Source: Bacteroidota bacterium (GTDB lineage: Bacteria; Bacteroidota; Bacteroidia; Bacteroidales; Dysgonomonadaceae). Taken from it: 64,000 bases of DNA. This document shows, piece after piece, positions 16,999-25,941 of the stretch (positions within the stretch are counted from its first letter, which is position 1; every line of letters starts with the position of its first letter). Made by a program: the position numbers and the translations under genes. The stretch is from positions 1-64,000 of the forward strand of contig JAEWQF010000019.1 of the NCBI GenBank assembly GCA_023399295.1, in the 5' to 3' direction. The notes below the pieces were generated by a model that was given only the letters and a program-made list of their open reading frames with translations, was not told the origin of the DNA and ran no database searches.

Positions 16999-17160
16999 TT
17001 ATTTTTTTGAGAATCGGTAGATGAGATAGAAGAGGATGGCGGCTCCCCCACAGTACCAGGTGAGCTGCATGTTCCTTTCGGACGAGAAGTAGACCACGAT
17101 GGTGGCGATGAAAGCCAGCATGAAGAGGAGCAAAAAGATGTTTCTGTATTTGAGATCCAT
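16999..17160 (-). CDS. Small two-TM protein inside the oxidoreductase operon
   Basis: 53 residues, ATG at 17158-17160 and TAA at 16999-17001. The start is MDLKYRN, followed by a hydrophobic helix (about 8-25), a short polar loop (S-S-E-R-N-M-Q), a second hydrophobic segment (about 33-48) and a basic R-F-S-K-K end. It fits exactly between alpha (13-base gap) and beta (5-base gap) with no room for anything else, which strongly supports it as a real gene. No family is recognised. It may tether the soluble enzyme or its ferredoxin to the membrane (inference). Confidence 0.75.
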   Translation of the reverse strand: MDLKYRNIFLLLFMLAFIATIVVYFSSERNMQLTWYCGGAAILFYLIYRFSKK

Positions 17161-17173
17161 GATGGTAAACCTT

Positions 17174-18265
17174 TTATCTGATCAATTTTTCCTTCAACGC
17201 TTCCAGTACACCGTCGGGCGTCGGGACTATGCCTCCCAGCCGGCCGTAATGTGACACAGGGACGGCACCATTCACCGCCAGGCGCACGTCTTCCACCATC
17301 TGACCGGCGTTGAGCTCTACCGAGAGCATCCCCTTCGTTTTGGTTGCGTACGCTTTCAATATCTCCGTGGGGAAGGGCCAGAGGGTGATGGGGCGCAACA
17401 GCCCTACCCTGATCCCCTCCGCGCGGGCCAGCTCGATGCTCTTCATGCAGATGCGGGCTGCGGAGCCAAAGGCTACCAGCAGGTAGTCGGCATCGTCGCA
17501 CTGCACCTCCTCGTAACGCACCTCTTGCTCTTCGATGACGCGGTACTTTGCCTGGAACCGTTCGTTGTTCTTCTCCATCATCACCGAATCGAGTTCCAGC
17601 GAGGTGATCACGTTGGGTGCCCTGTCGGGACTCTTGCCCAGCGTGGCCCAGGGGCACTCTTCGCGTACTTCCTGGTCGGTACGGCGGCGACGCTGTTCCG
17701 GTAGACGCACCTTCTCCATCATCTGGCCGATGACACCGTCGGTGAGGATCATTGCCGGGTTGCGGTACTTGAAGGAGAGCTCGAAGCCGAGCGCCACAAA
17801 GTCGGCCATCTCCTGCACCGAGGCGGGTGCCAGTGTGATGAGACGGTAGTCGCCATGCCCCCCACCCTTCACGGTCTGGAAGTAATCGGCCTGCGACGGT
17901 TGGATGGTGCCCAGACCGGGACCACCCCGCTGCACGTTCACAATGAGGCCCGGCAGCTCCGCGCCCGCCATGTAGGAGATCCCCTCCTGCTTGAGGCTGA
18001 CACCGGGACTGGAGGAGGAGGTCATCACATACTTGCCGCAGGCGGCTCCGCCGTAGACCATGTTGATGGCCGCCACCTCGCTCTCGGCTTGCAGCACCAC
18101 CATGCCGGTTGTCTTCCAGGGGGCTTCCTCCATCAGTGTTTCAATCACCTCCGACTGGGGCGTGATGGGGTAACCGAAGTAGCCGTCCACTCCGAAGCGG
18201 ATCGCCGCATGGGCGATTGCCTCGTTTCCTTTCATCAATTGTATTTCTTCTGACATGATCGACAT
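17174..18265 (-). CDS. 2-oxoacid:ferredoxin oxidoreductase, alpha subunit (VorB/KorA type)
   Basis: 363 residues. The N-terminus M-K-G-N-E-A-I-A-x-A-A-I-R-F-G and the G-Y-P-I-T-P-Q-S-E motif (about 33-41) define the pyrimidine-binding alpha chain; S-S-S-P-G-V-S-L-K-Q-E-G-I (near 85) is the other family hallmark. In Bacteroidota this is often named 3-methyl-2-oxobutanoate dehydrogenase subunit VorB. The start is 1 base after the ferredoxin stop; an in-frame ATG at 18256 is an alternative. It forms the catalytic core with beta. Confidence 0.88.
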   Translation of the reverse strand: MSIMSEEIQLMKGNEAIAHAAIRFGVDGYFGYPITPQSEVIETLMEEAPWKTTGMVVLQAESEVAAINMVYGGAACGKYVMTSSSSPGVSLKQEGISYMAGAELPGLIVNVQRGGPGLGTIQPSQADYFQTVKGGGHGDYRLITLAPASVQEMADFVALGFELSFKYRNPAMILTDGVIGQMMEKVRLPEQRRRRTDQEVREECPWATLGKSPDRAPNVITSLELDSVMMEKNNERFQAKYRVIEEQEVRYEEVQCDDADYLLVAFGSAARICMKSIELARAEGIRVGLLRPITLWPFPTEILKAYATKTKGMLSVELNAGQMVEDVRLAVNGAVPVSHYGRLGGIVPTPDGVLEALKEKLIR

Positions 18266-18266
18266 T

Positions 18267-18524
18267 TTACAGGTTCACAACAGATCTGGCTGGCTCTTCC
18301 ACCTTTTTTCGGTAGACCGTGAGGCAGCCTTCGGGGCAGACATAACCGCAGTTGGCACAGCCGATGCACTCGTCGGGATGCTTCATATAGACAAAATGAT
18401 AGCCGCGGTTGTTTACCTCTCGCGGCTGTAGATCCAGCACGTCGGTGGGACAGGCAACCACACAGAGGTTGCATCCCTTGCACCGTTCCGTGTTCACCTC
18501 TACATAACCCTTTACTTTCGCCAT
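18267..18524 (-). CDS. 4Fe-4S ferredoxin subunit of the 2-oxoacid oxidoreductase
   Basis: 85 residues with two complete 4Fe-4S motifs: C-K-G-C-N-L-C-V-V-A-C-P (15-26) and C-I-G-C-A-N-C-G-Y-V-C-P (about 54-65). It passes electrons between the TPP centre and free ferredoxin. It is the first gene of the operon and sits 35 bases after a clear -7 box, so it is the promoter-proximal delta subunit. Confidence 0.9.
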   Translation of the reverse strand: MAKVKGYVEVNTERCKGCNLCVVACPTDVLDLQPREVNNRGYHFVYMKHPDECIGCANCGYVCPEGCLTVYRKKVEEPARSVVNL

Positions 18525-18558
18525 TATCGGAGTGGTTTTTAATAAAAATTAAAGAATA

Positions 18559-18566
18559 CAAATATA
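18559..18566 (-). promoter_or_regulatory. -7 box TATATTTG for the oxidoreductase operon
   Basis: Minus-strand TATATTTG is a perfect TAnnTTTG, 35 bases before the ferredoxin ATG. An ATTG lies 20 bases upstream as a one-mismatch -33. Confidence 0.6.
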
Positions 18567-18614
18567 GTGTTTGTTTCGCAGGATTTCAATTTTACAAGCT
18601 ACTTTTTTCTGACA

Positions 18615-19394
18615 TTAAGGAAGCAACCGGTTTCTTTTTGTCAATTCAGCGATGCTCTCGCTCAAGAGGCGATAGATTTCACGGGTAGGTGGATCTTCTA
18701 TGAGCATCATCTGTTGTCGCATCACAGCAGCGTCGCCGCGTGTGGCGGGGCCGGTCTGTCCCTCCGCCGGCGTCATCTCCCTCACCTTGGCAGCAGTCTC
18801 ACTGATGAGCGGCAACAACACTTCAAACGGGATATCCTCCCTGGCGATGATCTCACCGGAGAGGGCGTAAAGGTGGTTGACGAAGTTGCAGGCGAAGACG
18901 GCAGCCAGGTGCAGCATCTTCCGCTTTTCCCCCGGCATGCAATGCACACTGTGCGAGAGGGTGGCAGCCAGTTGTTCCAGTTTTTCGGTGGTCTCAGGGT
19001 TGCTCCCTTCGATGAAGAGGGGGACCTCGGCCAGGGTGAGTGGACGCTGGCGACTGAAGGTCTGTAGCGGGTAGAGCACCCCGTGGTCGCTCTTGCGGGA
19101 AGCGAAGAGCTCCATGGGGAGGCTCCCGGCAGTATGGACCCAGATACCGGCCGTATCGGGCATGTGGGTGATCACTTGCTCCAGCGCATCGTCTTTCACG
19201 CAAAAGAGATAACAATCGGCATCGGGGGATATACGCTCCAGGTCGCTCAGTGGAAGGGCTCCCACCCTGTTTGCAACTGTTTCCGCATGAGCAGGAGTGC
19301 GGCTCCAGACCTCCGCGACACTGTGTCCTGCATCGGCAAGTGCACGGGTTATGCTTGTGCCCACATTTCCTGCACCGACAATTATTACTTTCAT
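18615..19394 (-). CDS. DUF2520 Rossmann-fold protein
   Basis: 259 residues. The start at 19394 gives M-K-V-I-I-V-G-A-G-N-V-G-T-S, a nucleotide-binding G-x-G-x-x-G at the very N-terminus; upstream in-frame codons overlap GldH and lack homology sense. The C-terminal helical half (about 130-255) is the DUF2520 dimerisation domain, like that of 6-phosphogluconate or ketopantoate dehydrogenases. Probably an NAD(P)-dependent oxidoreductase of unknown substrate. It is 13 bases downstream of gldH, in a cluster conserved in Bacteroidota. Confidence 0.82.
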   Translation of the reverse strand: MKVIIVGAGNVGTSITRALADAGHSVAEVWSRTPAHAETVANRVGALPLSDLERISPDADCYLFCVKDDALEQVITHMPDTAGIWVHTAGSLPMELFASRKSDHGVLYPLQTFSRQRPLTLAEVPLFIEGSNPETTEKLEQLAATLSHSVHCMPGEKRKMLHLAAVFACNFVNHLYALSGEIIAREDIPFEVLLPLISETAAKVREMTPAEGQTGPATRGDAAVMRQQMMLIEDPPTREIYRLLSESIAELTKRNRLLP

Positions 19395-19407
19395 CTTATC
19401 TGCCGTT

Positions 19408-19920
19408 TCATTCTTCTGTGCCCACTGGGTCCGCAATCCTGACACCTACCTTCTCAATACCGTCCAACGGATCATCGGACATCAGGTGGCGAATACGGAA
19501 TTGAACGGCTCCTGTCTGGTCATCAAATGCGAATCTGTACCAGGGAACCGAAAGCTGGTGCAATCCACCTACACTGCTTCCCAGCCGTCGTCCCTTCTCA
19601 TCGGCCATCAACACCCGGAGGGTATCTGCCCGCATGAGCGTGTCGGTGCGGTGTTGCTCCACCAGCAACCAGAGGTCACGGTATGGGTAGCTGTTGTTTG
19701 AGGTGAGCTCAAGTGAGATCTCCAGGGGTGCATCATCCGCTGTAAAAAGGGTGTCAACGGTATAGACAAGGAGGGTGTCGCGATGCCATGCTCCATGTTC
19801 TATGAACCGGTAGCGATGATAGTACGTCTCACCGGTACAGGAGATCAATGGCAACAGCGCGCCCATTGCCGCGACAATGAGTGTCTGTTTACTCCAACTG
19901 ATCACCCGGGGTGTCCTCAT
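19408..19920 (-). CDS. gldH: Gliding motility lipoprotein GldH
   Basis: 170 residues. The start at 19920 gives a signal peptide ending in lipobox L-I-S-C (Cys28), followed by T-G-E-T-Y-Y-H-R-Y. The body contains the GldH features: a beta-rich domain with N-N-x-Y-P-Y-R-D-L-W-L and D-T-L-R-V-L. In gliding relatives GldH is an outer-membrane lipoprotein of the motility machinery; non-gliding Bacteroidales also keep it. The start overlaps the RicT gene end by 32 bases, which is typical of this locus. Confidence 0.8.
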   Translation of the reverse strand: MRTPRVISWSKQTLIVAAMGALLPLISCTGETYYHRYRFIEHGAWHRDTLLVYTVDTLFTADDAPLEISLELTSNNSYPYRDLWLLVEQHRTDTLMRADTLRVLMADEKGRRLGSSVGGLHQLSVPWYRFAFDDQTGAVQFRIRHLMSDDPLDGIEKVGVRIADPVGTEE

Positions 19921-21121
19921 TGCGCGGTTTATTGTTTCCCGTTCTATTGTGCTCCCCACTGTTGTCGGGACGTCTCTTCCTTGGTTTCCTTTTCTTGTGT
20001 GGCTGGTTCTGTCTGTTGCTGTCGAAACGGGTGATGCTCTCATCCAGCAGGTTGTTCTGGTAGGAGTCCTCCTTTTCAACCTCGGTTGTCTTTTCACTCA
20101 TCAGCTTCAATGGTTTCTTCCCTTTCCTGTTCATGGCGATGATCTCAAAGGCCCGCTCCTTGTGGATCGTCTCCAGGTTGGAACCGTTGAACTTATCGGT
20201 TGAATAGGTCATCATACCGGAGAAGATATCCGTCTTGAAGTGATAGTGGTTTGCATCTTTTGTCTCGAGCACGATCTCGCGTGAAGGCAGTGATCGTTGC
20301 GCTTCCACATAGGCATCCACCTCGTAGTTCAGGCAGCACTTCAGCTTACCGCACTGCCCGGCCAGCTTCTGCGGGTTGATGGAGAGATCCTGGATACGTG
20401 CCGCCGAGGTGGAGACCGATACAAAATTGTTGATCCAGCGACTGCAGCATAGTTCATGTCCACATGGACCGATGCCGCCGATGCGCCCTGCCTCCTGGCG
20501 GGCTCCGATCTGTTTCATCTCAATCTTCACCCGAAACTCGGCAGCCAGCACCTTGATCAGCTGGCGGAAATCGACACGTTCATCGGCAATGTAATAGAAG
20601 ATGGCTTTGTTGCCATCGCCCTGATACTCCACGTCGCCGATCTTCATCTGCAGCCCCAGCTCCTCGGCAATCTGGCGGGAGCGGATCATGGTAGACTGTT
20701 CCCGTGCCTTGGCCTGTTCATACTTCTCCAGGTCTACCGGCCGCGCGATGCGATAGATGCGGCGCAGACCGCCGTTGGCATCTTCACGGAAGTTGTTTTT
20801 CTTCATCTGCAACTCCACCAGCTTACCGGTGAGTGTGACCGTACCGATGTCGTGTCCGGGGAGTGACTCCACGGCAACCAGATCACCCAGACTGAGTTCA
20901 AGGTTGTTGCTGTTGATGAAATAACCCTTGCGGGTGTTCTTGAACTGCACCTCCACCATCTTGGTAGCCTGCTGAAATTCCGGGAAATCGTGCAGCCAGT
21001 CGTAGACATGCAGTTTGTTGGTATGGCGGGTGCATCCCTTGCACCCCTTTGTATTTCGATCGGTTACCGCCTCCAGGGGAGCGATATCCGAAAGTTTGTC
21101 GGCAAGTTGTTCTTTATCCAT
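19889..21121 (-). CDS. PSP1 / RicT family protein with basic tail
   Basis: 410 residues. The N-terminus has a C-K-G-C pair. The PSP1 core (about 50-310) contains the cysteine motifs G-P-C-G-H-E-L-C-C-S-R-W and G-Q-C-G-K-L-K-C-C-L-N-Y-E, the [Fe-S]-coordinating residues of RicT. RicT acts in the Y complex that modulates RNase Y and mRNA maturation in Firmicutes; in Bacteroidota the role is unclear. The last 80 residues are basic and low-complexity (K-K-R-K-P-R-K-R-R) and overlap the gldH start. Confidence 0.87.
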   Translation of the reverse strand: MDKEQLADKLSDIAPLEAVTDRNTKGCKGCTRHTNKLHVYDWLHDFPEFQQATKMVEVQFKNTRKGYFINSNNLELSLGDLVAVESLPGHDIGTVTLTGKLVELQMKKNNFREDANGGLRRIYRIARPVDLEKYEQAKAREQSTMIRSRQIAEELGLQMKIGDVEYQGDGNKAIFYYIADERVDFRQLIKVLAAEFRVKIEMKQIGARQEAGRIGGIGPCGHELCCSRWINNFVSVSTSAARIQDLSINPQKLAGQCGKLKCCLNYEVDAYVEAQRSLPSREIVLETKDANHYHFKTDIFSGMMTYSTDKFNGSNLETIHKERAFEIIAMNRKGKKPLKLMSEKTTEVEKEDSYQNNLLDESITRFDSNRQNQPHKKRKPRKRRPDNSGEHNRTGNNKPRNEDTPGDQLE

Positions 21122-21212
21122 AATAAAAACATATAATTGATCGCACAGCTCCCGCAGGAGGGCTAGACTTTCTGATGATATCTGATCTTAAAAGAGAATG
21201 CAAGGTACGAAA

Positions 21213-22322
21213 TTATTTTTTTAATAGTACCGTAACTCTCAAACAAAGATCGAGGAAGATGATCCTGGCATTCCCGTTCTGTTCAATCTGACGGTGTGCA
21301 AGCGAGAACTCCTCGACAAAAGCTTCGATGTTTTCTTCGTTGATGAAGGGTGCGAACCGCGCTCCGAATTGCTGTTCTTCGCTATTCAGGTAAACGATCT
21401 CGGGCAGGTTCAGATTGCTCATGAAATATTCACGGAAAAGACGCAGCGCATATAGCAGGTAGTTCTTTTGCCGATCACGACCCATACCGGCAAGATTGGC
21501 TGCCACCACTTTAATCGCCTTGATGTTGCGTGACACCGATGCGCGCATCATCTCCTTGAACAGGTCAAACTGGTAGGCTCTCTCCTCGGTGGAATGAATC
21601 AGTTCGTAGGCACGGGTGAAGCTGCCGTTGGCGATGCGCGCACAATCGACTGCCTGCGGGTGATCGATGGTGAAGGCGCGTTCAATGGCTTTCACCATCT
21701 CTTCCATCTCGATGGCTCCTATCTGTAGGGGCTGGCAACGTGACCAGATTGTCTGCAACACCTGCTCCCGATCTTCGGATACCAACAGGAAGACGGTGTG
21801 GGGAGGCGGCTCCTCCACCATCTTGAGCAGTTTGTTGGCGCAACTCTCGTGCATCTTCTCCGGCAGCCATACGATCATCACCTTGTAGGGTGCCTCATAG
21901 ACCTTCAGGTTGAGCTTGCGGATGATCTCATCACTCTCCTTGGCGTAGATGAGTCCTTGTGCGTTCTGCGCGTCGATGAATGAGAGCCAGCTGCTCAGTG
22001 TGAAGTAGTGGTTCTCCGAAAGAAACTCCCGCCACTCAGGAAGGTATTCGTCACTCACCTTCGACTTGACCACGGGGTAGACGAAGTGCAGATCGGGGTG
22101 TGCCAGCTTGTCGAACTTGTGGCAGGAGGGACACCCACCACACGCATCGTCGGCACCACGGTGTGCACAGTTGAGATAGCGGGCATAGGCAATGGCCAGC
22201 GGCAGCTTCCCCACCCCTTCGGGGCCATAGAAGATGCGCGCATGGGGGATGAAGCCGCGTTGCACCGACTCGATCAGGTGCCGCTTCACATCGTGTAATC
22301 CTATGATATCGCGGAAATACAT
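21213..22322 (-). CDS. holB: DNA polymerase III delta' subunit
   Basis: 369 residues. The P-loop region G-P-E-G-V-G-K-L (33-40) has Leu in place of the nucleotide-contacting Ser/Thr, as expected for the non-hydrolysing delta' clamp-loader subunit. A zinc module with four cysteines follows (C-A-H-R-G-A-D-D-A-C-G-G-C-P-S-C). It loads the sliding clamp with the gamma/tau and delta subunits. The start codon and the metF stop share one base (TGATG), so the two genes are coupled. Confidence 0.85.
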   Translation of the reverse strand: MYFRDIIGLHDVKRHLIESVQRGFIPHARIFYGPEGVGKLPLAIAYARYLNCAHRGADDACGGCPSCHKFDKLAHPDLHFVYPVVKSKVSDEYLPEWREFLSENHYFTLSSWLSFIDAQNAQGLIYAKESDEIIRKLNLKVYEAPYKVMIVWLPEKMHESCANKLLKMVEEPPPHTVFLLVSEDREQVLQTIWSRCQPLQIGAIEMEEMVKAIERAFTIDHPQAVDCARIANGSFTRAYELIHSTEERAYQFDLFKEMMRASVSRNIKAIKVVAANLAGMGRDRQKNYLLYALRLFREYFMSNLNLPEIVYLNSEEQQFGARFAPFINEENIEAFVEEFSLAHRQIEQNGNARIIFLDLCLRVTVLLKK

Positions 22323-23272
22323 CAGTAGATCTCTTTGGCCACCCGCCAGACACTCTCAGTGGCCATCAGCGAGTAGAAGTGGATTGAGGGAACGCGATGT
22401 GCCACCAGTTCGCGGCACTGGGTGATGCACCACTCCACACCCACCTCTTTGGCTTCCTCGTCGTTCTTGCACTTGCGCAGCGCTTTCTCCAGCGGCTCCG
22501 GTATCTCGGAGCGGAAGATCTGCGGCAGGACGGTGAGCTGACTCAACAGGTGCACCGGTTTGATGCCGGGTATGATGGGGATGGTGATGCCCGCCGCACG
22601 GCAACGCTCCACAAATGCGAAGAACTTGTTGTTGTCGAAGAACATCTGGGTGACCAGGTAGTCGGCACCATTGTCGGCTTTCATCTTGGTGAATTGGATC
22701 TCCGACTCCATATTGGGTGACTCTTCATGCTTCTCCGGGTAGCAGGCCATGCCATAGGAGAAAGGTGTCTCCGGCGGGGTGAAGGAGGAGCCATCGAAGG
22801 CGATGCCGCGATTGAAATTGTTCACCTGCTCCTGCAGACCGGTGGCGTGGTCGTGGCAGTCCATGCTGCGTTGCTGTGCATCGAGCTTCTTGGTATCACC
22901 CCGCAGCAACAGCAGATCGGTCACCCCCAGAAAAGAGAGGTCGATGAGTGCATACTCGGTCTCCTCTTTCGAGAAGCCCTTCGAGATGATGTGTGGCACC
23001 GCACGGATGCCGTAGCGGTGTTGTATGGCAGCGGCGATGGCAACCGAGCCGGGGCGTTTGCGCACGTTGGTCTTGTGGTAGACACCGTGCTCATCTTCCC
23101 GGTAAATATTCTCACTGTGGTGTGTGGTGATGTTGATGAATTTCGGATCGAACTCCTTCAACCGGTCGATCGTGCGGAACACCTGTCCGATGCTGTTCCC
23201 CTTGAGCGGGGGGAGGAGCTCGAACGAGAATGCGGTCTGCTGTGTCTTGTCAAACAGTTCCGAAATTTTCAT
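22322..23272 (-). CDS. metF: Methylenetetrahydrofolate reductase
   Basis: 316 residues, normal for the FAD-dependent bacterial enzyme that reduces 5,10-methylene-THF to 5-methyl-THF for methionine synthesis. F-S-F-E-L-L-P-P near residue 17 carries the catalytic Glu; the central L-L-L-R-G-D and Y-L-V-T-Q-M-F-F-D-N segments and P-G-I-K-P complete the TIM-barrel signature. It has about 12 extra residues between strands (N-F-N-R-G-I). First gene of a metF-holB-ricT-gldH-DUF2520 series; no S-adenosylmethionine riboswitch is visible before it. Confidence 0.93.
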   Translation of the reverse strand: MKISELFDKTQQTAFSFELLPPLKGNSIGQVFRTIDRLKEFDPKFINITTHHSENIYREDEHGVYHKTNVRKRPGSVAIAAAIQHRYGIRAVPHIISKGFSKEETEYALIDLSFLGVTDLLLLRGDTKKLDAQQRSMDCHDHATGLQEQVNNFNRGIAFDGSSFTPPETPFSYGMACYPEKHEESPNMESEIQFTKMKADNGADYLVTQMFFDNNKFFAFVERCRAAGITIPIIPGIKPVHLLSQLTVLPQIFRSEIPEPLEKALRKCKNDEEAKEVGVEWCITQCRELVAHRVPSIHFYSLMATESVWRVAKEIY

Positions 23273-23307
23273 GATGCGTCTCTGTTGGTTATGCTTTTGC
23301 AGATAGA

Positions 23308-24627
23308 TTAAAAGATTGCCCGGATCAGATCAATGCCGTTGGCATAGAGCACCAGGCCGAAGAGCAGGATCATACCCGCAATCTGGGCATACTCCATGAA
23401 CTTCTCGTTGGGCTTGCGACGGGTGACAACCTCATAGATGAGGAACATCACGTGGCCACCATCGAGTGCCGGGATGGGCAGGATGTTCATGAAAGCGAGG
23501 ATCACCGAGAGGAAGGCGGTCATCAACCAGAAAGCCTGCCAGTTCCACTGTGCCGGGAAGAGGTTGCCGATGGCACCGAAGCCACCCAGAGAGGATGCAC
23601 CCTCCTTGGTGAAGACATACTTGAACTGAGCCACATAATCCTTCAATGTTTGGATGCCCATCCGGACGCCTGCAGGGAATGACTCAAGGAAGCCGTAGTG
23701 CAACGTCTCGGTGCGGTAGATCTGGGGGGCTGTCATGGCGAAGAAGCCGAGGGTGCCGGCACTGTCCACCACGATGGAGGTGCTCTGCAGCACGCCACTT
23801 CGGTAGTAGTGGAGCGTCACCTCGCTGTTGCGGTGGCTGTCGAGGGCGGCACGCAGGTCGCTGAAGGCGGGTGTGGCGATGTCGTTGAGTGCGGTGATGC
23901 TATCGCCCTGTTGCAATCCCGCCCCATCAGCAGCACTCCCCTCCAAGGTCTGGTAGACCACTGTCGGCACGCGGTAGGCGGCGAAACCCTCCTTGTCGGT
24001 GAGCAGTGTCTGCATCAGTCCCTCCGGGATGGTGAGCACCACCTCCCGGCCATCGCGCAGCACGGTCACCCGGTCGGCATCGGCCACGTCGAGCAGGGTG
24101 CGTACGCCGAAGCGTTCCAACTCCTTCTCATCGGCACGCAGCAGGATGTCACCATCCTGAAAACCGGCATTGCGGGCTGCCTGACTGAACTCCATACCCT
24201 GCGTCACGTTGCGCAACGGCAGGTAGCTGTCGCTCCAGGCGAAGAGCACCATGGAGTAAATAAAGAATGCAAGCAACAGGTTGAAGAGCACGCCGCCAAT
24301 CATTACCAGCAGGCGTTGCCATGCCGGTTTGGCGCGGAACTCCCAGGGTTGTGCGGGCAACGCCATCTGTTCCTTGTCCATTGACTCGTCGATCATACCG
24401 GATATCTTGACATATCCACCCAGTGGCAACCAGCCCACCCCATATTCGGTTTCGCTGCCCTTCGGTTTGAAGCGGAAGAGTGCGAACCAGGGATCGAAGA
24501 AGAGATAGAATTTTTCCACCCGGATCTTGAACAGACGGGCGAAGAGGTAGTGGCCTGACTCGTGGATGACCACCAGTATGGAGAGACTCAGGATGAGTTG
24601 CAATGCTTTGATCAGAAATATTTCCAT
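23308..24627 (-). CDS. rseP: RIP metalloprotease RseP (site-2 protease)
   Basis: 439 residues. The active-site zinc motif H22-E23-x-x-H26 lies in the first TM helix (V-V-I-H-E-S-G-H-Y) and the second metal motif is N-I-L-P-I-P-A-L-D-G-G near residue 390. Between them are two PDZ regions (about 130-300). It cleaves membrane anchors such as anti-sigma factors and remnant signal peptides. Four TM helices are visible. Length and order match Bacteroidota RseP. It follows dxr on the same strand by about 80 bases, the usual pairing. Confidence 0.92.
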   Translation of the reverse strand: MEIFLIKALQLILSLSILVVIHESGHYLFARLFKIRVEKFYLFFDPWFALFRFKPKGSETEYGVGWLPLGGYVKISGMIDESMDKEQMALPAQPWEFRAKPAWQRLLVMIGGVLFNLLLAFFIYSMVLFAWSDSYLPLRNVTQGMEFSQAARNAGFQDGDILLRADEKELERFGVRTLLDVADADRVTVLRDGREVVLTIPEGLMQTLLTDKEGFAAYRVPTVVYQTLEGSAADGAGLQQGDSITALNDIATPAFSDLRAALDSHRNSEVTLHYYRSGVLQSTSIVVDSAGTLGFFAMTAPQIYRTETLHYGFLESFPAGVRMGIQTLKDYVAQFKYVFTKEGASSLGGFGAIGNLFPAQWNWQAFWLMTAFLSVILAFMNILPIPALDGGHVMFLIYEVVTRRKPNEKFMEYAQIAGMILLFGLVLYANGIDLIRAIF

Positions 24628-24706
24628 TGATTGAGGTGTTGATTAGCTTATATGATGATTTGTTGATTCGGTTTCTCGTTTATTTTCTAACTGATTGGAG
24701 GATGTG

Positions 24707-25867
24707 TCAATGTGCCAGTGTGTGGATGATGCCACGTGCTTCCGCATCCGATTGGATGTAGTCATCCAGGGTGGGTGACTGCAGGAACGATGCCTTCTGC
24801 ATCGTCTCGGCGATCAATTGGCTCATCTTGGTGTAACCGATCCGCTGCTGCAGGAAGAGCTCAACGGCCACCTCGTTGGCGGCATTGAGGATGCAGGGCA
24901 TGTTGCCTCCCTCCCCGATGGCTTCATAAGCGAAGGTGAGGTTAGGAAACCTCTCCCGGTCGGGTCGTTCGAAGGTGAGCTGTGACAATGCGAAGAAATC
25001 GACCGGCGGGATATTCGATTTGAGCCGCTCCGGGTAGGAGAAGGCATACTGGATGGGCATCCGCATGTCGGGTTGTCCCAGCTGTGCCATCACCGAGCGG
25101 TCTTCGAACTGCACCATGGAGTGGACGATCGACTGCGGGTGTACCAGCACCTCGATCTGTGAGGGCTCGACACCGAAGAGCCACCTGGCTTCGATCATCT
25201 CAAACCCTTTGTTCATCAGTGTGGAGGAATCAATTGTCACCTTATCCCCCATGTGCCAGTTGGGATGAGCCAGCGCCTGGGCGGGTGTCACACCCTGGAG
25301 CTGCTCACGGGTATAGGTGCGAAAGGGGCCACCCGAAGCGGTGAGCAGGATCTTCTCGATGCGGTTGTTTGCCTCTCCGTTCAGGCATTGAAAGATGGCG
25401 GAATGCTCCGAGTCGACCGGCAACAGGGCAGCTCGCTTCTCGAGGGCCAGGGTAGTAATCAGCTCACCTGCCACCACCAGTGTCTCCTTGTTGGCCAGGG
25501 CGATGGCCTTACCGGCATCGATCGCGCTGATTGTCGGCTTCAGACCCGAGAAGCCAACCATGGCTGTGAGCACCATGTCTATCTGCTCATCGCGTACCAC
25601 CTCCTCAATGGCACCATTGCCGCACCACACCTTGATGGGCAGGTCGCTAAGCGCCTCCTTCAACCGCGCGTTTTTTGCCTCATTGGCGATCACCACGATC
25701 TCGGGCTGAAAGTGCCGTGCCTGTTCAATGAGCAGCTCCACACTGTTGTTGGCCACCAGTGCATAGGCTTCGAACCGATCGGGATAAGTGGCGATGACGT
25801 CGAGAGCCTGCCGGCCAATGGAGCCGGTGGATCCAAGGATCGCTATGTTTCTTTTTTTCAGTTCCAT
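24707..25867 (-). CDS. dxr: 1-deoxy-D-xylulose-5-phosphate reductoisomerase
   Basis: 386 residues with the start at 25867 (MELKKRN); the longer in-frame extension has no homology sense and precedes the promoter box. The NADPH motif is L-G-S-T-G-S-I-G-R-Q (11-20). Catalytic/metal residues sit in L-P-V-D-S-E-H-S-A-I-F-Q and the phosphate-binding loop in T-A-S-G-G-P-F; L-M-N-K-G-F-E-M-I-E-A is also present. It makes MEP, the second step of the non-mevalonate isoprenoid pathway, so the organism uses the MEP route. Confidence 0.95.
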   Translation of the reverse strand: MELKKRNIAILGSTGSIGRQALDVIATYPDRFEAYALVANNSVELLIEQARHFQPEIVVIANEAKNARLKEALSDLPIKVWCGNGAIEEVVRDEQIDMVLTAMVGFSGLKPTISAIDAGKAIALANKETLVVAGELITTLALEKRAALLPVDSEHSAIFQCLNGEANNRIEKILLTASGGPFRTYTREQLQGVTPAQALAHPNWHMGDKVTIDSSTLMNKGFEMIEARWLFGVEPSQIEVLVHPQSIVHSMVQFEDRSVMAQLGQPDMRMPIQYAFSYPERLKSNIPPVDFFALSQLTFERPDRERFPNLTFAYEAIGEGGNMPCILNAANEVAVELFLQQRIGYTKMSQLIAETMQKASFLQSPTLDDYIQSDAEARGIIHTLAH

Positions 25868-25895
25868 TGAGGGAATATTGGGCAGTATCAGGTTG

Positions 25896-25903
25896 CAAAG
25901 ATA
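25896..25903 (-). promoter_or_regulatory. -7 box TATCTTTG for dxr
   Basis: Minus-strand TATCTTTG fits TAnnTTTG, 28 bases before the dxr ATG. It supports the short start and makes dxr-rseP a separate transcript from the ABC gene upstream. Confidence 0.5.
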
Positions 25904-25941
25904 ATAAAAAACGGGTTGTTTCTGCTGTGCCAATTGGTGAT

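Noticed and set aside
16680..17657. 325-codon minus-strand frame overlapping the oxidoreductase genes
   Set aside because: It runs out of frame through both alpha and beta genes, whose motifs are unmistakable in their own frames.
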